Translations under genes and position numbers: made by a program
Shown: positions 55,417 through 64,000 of the stretch, one piece after another
Numbering within the stretch: the stretch's first letter is position 1
Layout of the letters: the number at the start of each line of letters is the position of its first letter
The notes under the pieces: generated by a model
The model's input: the letters and a program-made list of their open reading frames with translations, nothing else
What the model was told of the DNA's origin: nothing
Databases searched by the model: none
Assembly: GCA_030052745.1 (NCBI GenBank)
Contig: JANBVO010000005.1
Coordinates: forward strand, 558,001-622,000
Origin: Pleurostoma richardsiae
Lineage: Eukaryota > Ascomycota > Sordariomycetes > Calosphaeriales > Pleurostomataceae
Direction of reading: 5' to 3'
Length of the DNA stretch: 64,000 bases

Positions 55417-56461
55417 GGGGCCATTCGCACTTTGGAGGAACCCAGCGAAGTAGGAGAATAAGAGAAGTCAAGCTAGATCGCCACTCCTCAAGAATTCCTT
55501 GAGGAGCGAAGTGTTCTGAGGAAAGAAGTGCCTCTAGGATACTCCGTACTTTTATAGGTGATTAGACCCCCTCTCTCGGAGATACCTTCTGTAAGTAATG
55601 TGATTGAGCCGGTCCACGCTGAGGACCGTCGATCAACGGAACCATGCCTTAACCACTAGGCCAGACAGGCTTTGATTATATTGATTGTTGAATGAAATAT
55701 TGCGTATTTCTGATGACATTTATTTGGAAGACTCTCAGATGCGTACGAGGAAGGCCGACATGGCCAGTAAGTCAACAGGAGGACTGAATCCTAGGTGTTG
55801 GTACGGATTCATGCTTATGAATCTGAGCGTTGTGCGACATTTCACCAATTACAGGAATAGAACGTCTCAAAATGCAAAGAAAGGCGGTGCACAAAGGTAG
55901 ATACCTGCTTCCTTACCCTACCCGAGTGTTGATCGAACTGTAGACATGGGAATTGTTGAAGACGAGAACGGTCAGGGGGTCCAGGTGTCAGTTCACGTGA
56001 TCAAGGCCCACGGCACTGTTCTGGTGGAGCAGCTCCATTGGATGGTCCGTGCTCGACGGCATGGACCGTTCGGGGTGCCTTCAAAAATTTGGGACCTGCC
56101 GGAACTTGCCATGCGATATTGATGCCGAAGGCCTTCAAAGTGACCCCAGCACGACGAGTGAGGAAGAGCAACGCGTTACCTCACGACGGACTACAGGATA
56201 CCTAAGTATGTTGTCGATGCAATGAAAGGCTTGCTGGTGCTCAATCCACTAACCCTTCATCCCCAGTCCGTCCTGGCCGATCTTGCTCTATCTGCGTTCC
56301 CGCCCGTCGAACATCGACCCGGCACTCCCACCGCGAGGGCACTCGTGCACCTCCTCCGGTCCCCGTGCCGACGACAACCTCGACATCGAGGTACACCACC
56401 CACACCTCCTTAGCCACCCCTCTCCTTCTCGCCTCCGACGCGGAGGCACCACCAAAGCACA
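55417..56461. other. Intergenic region, partly AT-rich
   Basis: Holds the inverted repeat above and a tRNA-like A-box relic on the minus strand (about 55625-55675, TGGCCTAGTGGTTAAGGC) without a B box. It then leads into the promoter and Pro/His-rich leader of the uS8m gene. No gene supported. Confidence 0.5.
55484..55506. repeat. Perfect 9-bp inverted repeat
   Basis: CTCCTCAAG (55484-55492), five-base spacer AATTC, then CTTGAGGAG (55498-55506). It lies just upstream of the point where the Gfd2-like frame breaks. Confidence 0.85.
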
Positions 56462-56947
56462 ATGGGCATCCAGCAGATCGCACACACCTGCTCCCACCTG
56501 CAGAACGCCGCCAAGGCCCGCCTCGGCCTGACCTCCATCCCCAACCACCAGTACAACCTGCGCCTCGCCCTCGCCCTCCACCGCGCGGGCTTCATCTCCT
56601 CCGTCACCCGCGCCGGGCCCCACCCCCCCCCCCCGGAGGCCCTGCTCTCCTTCGAGCCCGAGCCCGTCACCACCGCCAACGTCGCCACCCGCCGCCTGTG
56701 GCTGGGCCTCAAGTACTGGAACGGCGAGCCCGTCATGCGCCGGCTCGAGTCCGTCAGCAAGCCCAGCCGCCGCGTCACCCTCGACATCAAGGGCCTCGAG
56801 AGGGTCACGAGGGGCTTCCACGCCGGCTACGTCAAGGGCCTCAACCTGGGGGAGTGCCTGTTCGTCAGCACGGACAGGGGCGTGCTGGAGGCGAGGGAGG
56901 CGCTCGAGAGGAAGGTCGGCGGGATGGTGCTGTGCAGGGTGTCATGA
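56462..56947 (+). CDS. MRPS8: Mitochondrial ribosomal protein uS8m
   Basis: Small-subunit protein of the mitochondrial ribosome, nuclear encoded and imported. Single exon, 161 residues, the usual length. The whole protein matches fungal uS8m: IAHTCSHLQNAAKARLGLTSIP at the start, LALHRAGFISSVTRAG, RRLWLGLKYWNGEPVMRRLE, SKPSRRVTLDIKGLERV, and the C-terminal GLNLGECLFVSTDRGVLEA, then KVGGMVLCRVS. A run of 12 C (56623-56634) encodes the four-proline stretch. Any change in its length would break the frame, so the assembly should be trusted only if read-supported. The protein has no long presequence, typical of the family. Confidence 0.95.
   Translation: MGIQQIAHTCSHLQNAAKARLGLTSIPNHQYNLRLALALHRAGFISSVTRAGPHPPPPEALLSFEPEPVTTANVATRRLWLGLKYWNGEPVMRRLESVSKPSRRVTLDIKGLERVTRGFHAGYVKGLNLGECLFVSTDRGVLEAREALERKVGGMVLCRVS
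56623..56634 (+). repeat. Poly(C) tract inside uS8m coding sequence
   Basis: Twelve C in a row encoding consecutive Pro codons. The reading frame on both sides is correct with exactly this length. Confidence 0.9.
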
Positions 56948-57454
56948 TGAAGGGGCCGTGGGCCGGGGGAAAGGAGAGCCCCTGCCGAGCGGAGCACGAG
57001 AAGAGACAGAAGCCAGGGAAGAAGGCAGAACCTCGTCACGGTAGCCCTCTTGCGGCTGGTGATCCATGGGTTCGAGGAGCGAACTGTACGTTTATCGAGA
57101 ACTTGCGGTGGGCGAGGATATCCCCTCCAGGGTTGCTGTGAATATGTATTAGATGTCACTTGTACCATATTGCCAGGATAAGAGCAAATCCACAATCAAA
57201 AAACCATGTCAGCCAGATCACGAAAACCGGAATGTAGTACCTGTGCGAGCCGAGGTGTGGGGAGACATCCATTCTGCCTAACGATGCTACTCAAAGGCTT
57301 TTGTAATCTACCTCAACCATCTTCAACTCCTCTCCTTGAACAAGTCCAACGCTCGAAATCAGGTATCACAGGTAAGTAAGGCAGTCCCTCCAACAAGGTT
57401 ACCGCCTCTGTCGAAGTTTAGGGTACAGGGTTAAAGGGGTACAGGGGCGTCTAT
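56948..57454. other. 3' spacer between convergent genes
   Basis: 3' flanks of uS8m and the convergent Lys/Ala/Pro-rich gene. No gene seen. Confidence 0.5.
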
Positions 57455-59768
57455 TCAGTCTGTTGGTACTTCGTCTTCAGCCTTGGTGGGAGTAGCCGCC
57501 TTATCCCCAGGCTCCTCGGAGGTTTCTTCAGTAGCTTCCCCGGCGAGGACATCTTGCGACTCGGCGGGAGCGTCTTTAGCAGCAACCTCTAACTCGTCAG
57601 CAACCTTCGCAGCACTGTCCTCTGGCTTCTCCTCCTCGGCTTTCTCGTCAGTCACCTCCTCAGCGGCAGGCGGCTCGACAACATGCTCCGCCTCCGGAAC
57701 AGGTGCGGGATCTGCAGCCGGCGTCTCGTCCTTCTTGTCGTGGTCGCCATTCAGCAGCGGCGCAGCGGCTTCCTCAACCTCCGGCTCATTGAAAGCCTCC
57801 GGCTCAGCCTCGGATGCTCTAGGCACTGCCGCTGGCTCGGCCACCTCAGTCTCGGCCTCGACCTTCTCGACCGGCTCCGCGACAGCCTCTTCCTTGACGA
57901 CCTCCGGAGCCGGGCCATCGACTTGGGCCACTGCCGGTATCGATTCGCTCGCTGCAGGCTCAACTTCCTCAACAGGTAGAGGAACGGTGCCTTCGGCCTC
58001 CTTCGCTACAGTTATGGCCTCCTCAGCGGTGGCCACCTGCTCAACTACAGGTGCGACCTCCTTAGCCGCCGACTTCTCGGTGTCGGGCTTCTCTTCCTTC
58101 TCCTCCTTCTTGGGAGGCGCAGGGTGAGACTTTGCAACCGGTGCCGCCTTCGGGACGACTTTCTTAACCTCATTTTCCTTCTTTACAGCCGTGCGCGGCA
58201 CCGTATGCTTGACTGCTGCTGGGCGCTTGGCCGGGGCGGCGGCGGGCTTCCTGGGCGGGGACACGGCCACCTTCTCATGCGTCTTGCTACTACTAGCCTG
58301 TGTCGGACGCATCATCCGAGCCAGGAATCCCTCATCCACTGCCGTCTCCCGCTTTGTCGGCGGGTGGTCCTTGGCGGGTTGTTTGGGCGGAAGGCCTAGG
58401 CTCGGCCGCGGTCGGTTGATCGTCGAGGACTGTCTCTTAAGGCCCTTGGCGGTAGTTGTCGAGGTTACGCTCGCTCTACTGGGGGATCGGCCGATGTGTT
58501 GTGAGGAAGCGTAGATACCGGACTGTCTTGAGAGGGACTGTCGCGGGGGGTTCATGGACTGTCGAGGGCCATTGACCTTGGAGCCTGATGCCGCAGTATG
58601 TGTCATGAGGCCAGGTGGGAGCTTCACCGGCTTCGTAGGAGACTTCGGCTTGGGCTTGACGAAGCCAGTGCTGGAAGGGGAAACTGTTATGGGTGGAGGT
58701 TTCTTCGCGGAGGACGGCGCGGGAGTAGCTGCTTTCGAGGATGCTCCTGTAATGGAAGTAGTCTTGGGAGCGGCTGTTTTCGCAGGCTCCACGGCCTTCC
58801 TTTCAGGTGTCTTGGCTGTGAGCTTTTGCTGCGAGACGGATGGGCTCGTGGGTGTTTTGGGAGATTTTGTAGCTTTCGTTGTGGTCTTCTGGCCCACGGA
58901 GATGGGCGCGGCCTTATGGGCTTTTGTCGCCGTCTTCGAAGCTCCTGATGCGCCTGCGGTCTTGGTCTTTAATTTGCCAGCATCCGCTCCGTTCAGCTCC
59001 TCCCCGAAGCCCCCAGCCTCGTAGAGCGCGCCGTTCTTGACCGCAATCTTGTCCGTAGGACCACCAGGGAGCATTTTAGCTTTAGGGTCCTCTATATCTG
59101 TGTGCTTATCAGGGTTGCTCCCCGGCGCGCCTGCTTGCGTATTTGCTTTCTTCTGAACCGCACTAGGCGGCGCCGCATCCGTCCGCGGAGACTCTGGGAT
59201 GGGCTCGTTGGCGAGATTCGTCCTGCCCGTGCTGAACGAGGTCGGGGCGGTGCCCGACGATGCCGAGCTGTTCGAGACCACTTTCTCCATGGTGCTGCCA
59301 AAGACATTCGTCTTCTCCTGCAGGGCTGGTGGTGTCTCCCCTGCGAGTTCTCCGCTGAGCTTTCGCCTCGACACGCTGGAGTCGTCGCTGCGATCTCTTT
59401 GCAGACCTATGCGGCCGTCTTTCTCGACCGCGATGAAGCTCGTTCGGACCTTGGAGAGGGGACGAGGAGACTCAGAGCCAGTTGGTTCTTCAAGGAATTG
59501 TGTTAGCCTTTCCCGCTAAGCTTGGAATACATCGGAATCGAGCTGTGTTGCCGATCGTGTGGATGAGGTCATGGAAGGCGGTGGAAACCCATTTGTTTAT
59601 GGGTCTGGAGGAGCAGTGGAAAGGGAAGATCGGGAACAAAGAATGGCGGCCATTCCACTCACGCGTCAGCGGTAGTCCAGGCGGTATCCCAGGCGATCTC
59701 CCTCTGTCGGGCGGGCTCGACTCCCCCCTTTGTTCGAACATGGCCCGAAGGTTGCCGACCTTACTCAT
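57455..59768 (-). CDS. Conserved fungal Lys/Ala/Pro-rich disordered protein
   Basis: Two exons in coding order: 59663-59768 and 57455-59487 (175-nt intron with a GGCTAACAC branch site); 712 residues. The N-terminal 80 residues look conserved and ordered in motif: SKVGNLRAMFEQRGESSPPDRGRSPGIPPG, then across the splice ESPRPLSKVRTSFIAVEKDGRIGLQRD. The middle is basic and Ser/Thr/Pro/Lys-rich (SxxK repeats, KPPPITVSPSS). The last 230 residues are very acidic (Glu/Ala/Pro/Val repeats, ending KAEDEVPTD). Such a basic-then-acidic disordered protein could be a cytoskeletal or endocytic scaffold, but I do not recognise a function. The start is the ATG at 59768; the frame runs further upstream without an ATG. 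Confidence 0.75.
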
Positions 59769-61229
59769 GATTGCGTCGTGCACGCGCGAGTGCGTGCTGT
59801 GCTCTGCCGCGACTAGTAGCAGTAGTGGTGGCCGTGGTAGTGGTGGCGTGGAGGATTGGGCAAGGGCAAAGGACAGCTCAGAACTGTCGTTGGACAAGGA
59901 AGCCGCAACTCTGTCGCGAGCCTGGCTCCCTTAGATTGTGGAAAGCTGGCAAGAAGTGTGCTGTTGTTTCAGTTTCAGGCTTTCTGCTGCATGCCCGGCT
60001 GGCCCCTTTTGGGGACTGAAGCTCCTCACACCGACCGGCACGGATCAGAGCTCTGGGGTCAGGGCTAGCGGTAGCGAGGCCCAAAAAGTTCCGAGTCCAA
60101 CGGGGTCCAGAATGGACGCGACAGCCAATCGCGCGCCCTGAATAACCCGGTAAGGAGGTAGCTTCAGGTACAGTACGCCCAGGTAACAAGACAGTCGGTG
60201 TGACAAGCAGCGACACGACGGACAAGAAACCTTTCGCTCTTGTCTCTACCTTAAGGCTGGGGGAAGCTGAATAGATGCTATCGCGAGATCAGACAAGGAG
60301 AGGTTGTGCTGCGGCCTGGAGCGTCTCACGCAAGGAGGAACCGCAGCGGCTTTAACTTATTCGTGTCCTGAAGTGCAGCCATTTTGGGAGCTGCCAGTTA
60401 AATTAGGGGCGCATATCGGGGCAACCAGAGGGGAACAGGCTAGCATCTGCACATGCAACCTTCATGCAGCCAGACAAAACCCAAGAGCTCGCAGGATCTG
60501 GATTGGTTGGACGACAGTTGGGACGAGAGACGATCTTATGTAGAAGCTTATGGGACATATCTATATCTGTAGAAACTATATATAGAGGATATCAAGGTAT
60601 CTCTATAGCTGCACTCCCTAAGCAGTGGCCTGTTACAGGACTGCATACCATGTACAGCAATAAGTTGCCACGAGCGAGGCAGTTGGGAACAACCTGCTGG
60701 CATCCTTATACGCCGATATTCTATAATGATTAGATATGTCTGTTCTTACCACTGTATCTCGGTCTGTGGGTGAGGTTGTACTTATATCTGGCGATCACGC
60801 ATTGCCCGTCTCAGTGCACAGACACAACCATGCTTGGACAATCGCAACCAATACACCATTAAAGAGCCTATTCAAAGCTGTGATCTTGCCTGATAAGTTA
60901 GCTGCACAGTTCTTCGGTAGAACTCCAGCCAAAATAAAACATCTAAGGTGAACAAACTGAACCTGCAGCGATTGGTATTGAAGCAAACACAGAAAAAAAG
61001 GGGGTGAAGCTGCCAAACGGTGTGACGTTTCACAAAATGCACCCCCTGGCCGGCGCCCACAGGCTGCCCCGCCATGGCGGAAGTAGCCGAGAGACGGAGC
61101 TCCGATCCCCGGACGCACGAAACCCCCACACAGGTGAGGCCGCGGAACTTTTTGTCGCGCTCGTCAACTTTTCGAGAAGCCTTTCAGCCGATCACGCCAG
61201 ATCCGTCGAGATCCAATTGACCAGCAACC
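59769..61229. other. Divergent promoter region with AT-rich island
   Basis: 1.46 kb between the Lys/Ala/Pro-rich gene and LYS12. The first third is GC-balanced promoter sequence. About 60520-60960 is distinctly AT-rich (TATATATAGAGGATATC and similar), unlike its surroundings. It contains an open stretch (60736-60951) with protein-like content (LPDKLAAQFFGRTPAKIKHLR) but no recognised domain. It may be a decayed insertion. Confidence 0.5.
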
Positions 61230-62404
<1,175 letters not shown>

Positions 62405-62835
62405 ATTCCAGGGGAGAGTGAGCATGTCAGGGCAAGAAAAGCATCTTTTGCGCGGTTCTCGGGAGGTCGGAGATAAAAGTTCCATAGATCCTGCCTCTCA
62501 GTGATTCGAGGCAGGGCTTCAAGTTCATATTTGAGATGATACCGTTGATATAGAGCAAATACATTCTGATTGTGAGAGGGAGGTTGTCTGTCATGTATTC
62601 TATGTACCGCTTTGTCTTCTATATCAACCAGCCTCCGCGCCAATGCTCCGTGTTGTAAGACATGATACCCTCCTGCCGAGGGCTCCAGCAATTTTTTGAT
62701 ACGAGACAATATGGTACGTGCTATACATACCTACATTACAGAGCATATTGGGGACATACAATACATACACATCTCGAAAGTATCCGTGTCCAAAAGACAC
62801 TCGCTGATTTCGCCAGCGTTAGGACGTCAGACCGT
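62405..62835. other. 3' spacer between convergent genes
   Basis: AT-richer spacer between LYS12 and the elongation factor G gene. No gene seen. Confidence 0.55.
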
Positions 62836-64000
62836 CTATTTCGTCCTCTTAGCTTCCAACTCCTTCTGGTACTTAGCGACAAGCTCCTTCCTGTAATCAA
62901 GCAGTCAGTATATGCAACAACCATGGCATAGCCGAGGGGGGAAGATATGAAACTTACTGCAGCTGCGGGGGCGCCGGCGCGTAGTGGCTGAACTCCATGC
63001 TGAACTCGCCCTTGCCCTGGGTGGCGGCGCGCAGGTGGGAGCTGAAGCCGAACATGGCGTTGAGCGAGCAGTCGGCGACGAGGGTGAAGTCCTCGGTGCC
63101 GATCTCCGTGTCGACGATGGTGCCGCGCTTGTTCATGAGCATGAGGATGTTGCCCTGGAACTCGTTGGGCGCCGTGATGGTCGTCTTCATTAGCGGCTCT
63201 AGCACCACGCCGCCGGCGTCGGGGAACGACTTGCGGAACGCCATCTGCGTCGCCAGGCTGAAGGCGTAGTCGGACGAGTCGGTGACGTGCGTCGCACCGT
63301 CGCTCACCACCAGCTTGGCGCCGATGACCTTGTGGCCCAGCAGCGGGCCCTTCTCGCACGCCTGCTCGAAGCCCTTGCCGCAGGCCGAGAGGTACTTATC
63401 AGGGATGGTGCCACCGACAACCTGGCTCTCGTACTGGTTCTTCTCCGCGTCATCGGGGTTCGGCTCGATCCATCCCATGACGCGAGCAAAGTCACCAGGT
63501 CCACCGGTCTGTCGCTTGAGGAGATAGTCGAAGTCAGCCCGGCGAGTGATTGTCTCACGGTAGGCCACACGGGGCTGGCCCGTCTCGCAGTCAACCTTGT
63601 ACTCGCGCTTGAGGCGCTCGATGTAAATCTCGAGATGCAGTTCACCCATACCGCTGATGATGGTCTCCTCACTCTCCTCGTCGACATGCAACCGGAAGGT
63701 GGGGTCCTCACGCTGGAAGCGGTTCATGGCCTTGGAGAAGTTGTCGGCATCGCTGCTGCGCTTGGGCTTGATGGAGAGAGACATGACGGCATCGGGGACG
63801 AACATGGAAGACATCGTGTACGGAAGGCCACCGTCGGTGAAGGTGTCGCCAGAAGCGCACTCGACACCGAAGACGGCGCAAATTTCACCGGCACCGATCT
63901 CCTGAACATCCTCCATCTCGTTGGAGTGCATACGCACGATGCGGGGAATGCGGACCTTCTTGTTGTTGCGCGAGTTGAACAGGTAGCTGCCCTTCTTCAG
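62836..64000 (-). CDS. MEF1: Mitochondrial elongation factor G (3' part; 5' end outside window)
   Basis: GTPase that translocates tRNA-mRNA on the mitochondrial ribosome. Only the C-terminal part is present: the frame enters at 64000 and ends in a 55-nt last exon (62836-62890) joined to 62958 by a 67-nt intron. Seen are the end of domain II ([27 protein letters not shown]), domain III ([40 protein letters not shown]), domain IV ([25 protein letters not shown], ending in [10 protein letters not shown]) and domain V ([19 protein letters not shown] and [14 protein letters not shown]). [26 protein letters not shown] is the usual end block, followed after splicing by a short basic tail. The mEF-G1 type is favoured over mEF-G2 by the uninterrupted domain IV pattern. 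Confidence 0.95.

Noticed and set aside
55625-55680. tRNA gene on the minus strand (TGGCCTAGTGGTTAAGGC resembles a D-arm/A box)
   Set aside because: No B box, no matching acceptor stem, and no 5+7+5 anticodon arm can be drawn. At most a relic.

Overview
The window is nuclear DNA of a filamentous ascomycete, most probably a Sordariomycete. The evidence is short spliceosomal introns (mostly 50-80 nt with CTRAC-type branch sites), GC-rich coding exons, and a typical fungal gene set: class I myosin, Zn2Cys6 regulator, homoisocitrate dehydrogenase of the aminoadipate lysine pathway, DHHC acyltransferase Pfa4, GT90 glycosyltransferase and a UstYa-family protein. There are no operons, CRISPR arrays, rRNA genes or intact transposons, and I found no convincing tRNA.

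Layout. 1.4-24.2 kb is gene-dense: myosin I (+), Pfa4 (-), GT90/CAP10-like transferase (+), metallo-beta-lactamase-fold protein (-), ZZ/EF-hand membrane protein (+), secreted agmatinase-like ureohydrolase (-), Zn2Cys6 transcription factor (+), MFS transporter (-). 24.2-40.9 kb is gene-poor. It holds an F-box-like cysteine-rich protein (+), a small secreted Pro-rich protein (-) divergent from a UstYa-family (DUF3328) protein (+), and a SET-domain protein (+), separated by 1-4 kb of sequence in which I see no genes. 40.9-44.3 kb carries a flavodoxin-fold quinone reductase (+) and a single-pass PPxY protein (-). After a 3.8 kb empty stretch, 48.1-64 kb carries a secreted amidase (+), Yae1 (+), a Pro/Gln-rich conserved protein (-), a 5'-truncated Gfd2-like exonuclease-fold ORF (-), mitochondrial ribosomal protein uS8m (+), a Lys/Ala/Pro-rich conserved protein (-), homoisocitrate dehydrogenase LYS12 (+) and the 3' part of mitochondrial elongation factor G (-, running off the window).

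Most genes are unrelated housekeeping or accessory genes. Two places suggest something more. First, the quinone reductase at 41 kb ends at a UGA followed by CUG. The same frame then stays open for 55 codons of Lys/Ala/Glu-rich tail ending in a CAAX box (Cys-Ala-Ile-Leu), like the tail of yeast Ycp4. This suggests stop-codon readthrough producing a soluble and a prenylated form of one enzyme. Second, the UstYa-family gene lies head to head with a signal-peptide protein that has a Tyr/Gly-repeat segment, a possible minimal ribosomal-peptide locus, though the substrate link is speculative.

Splice models were built by hand from GT/GC-AG sites, reading-frame phase and family alignment from memory. 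No database search was possible.
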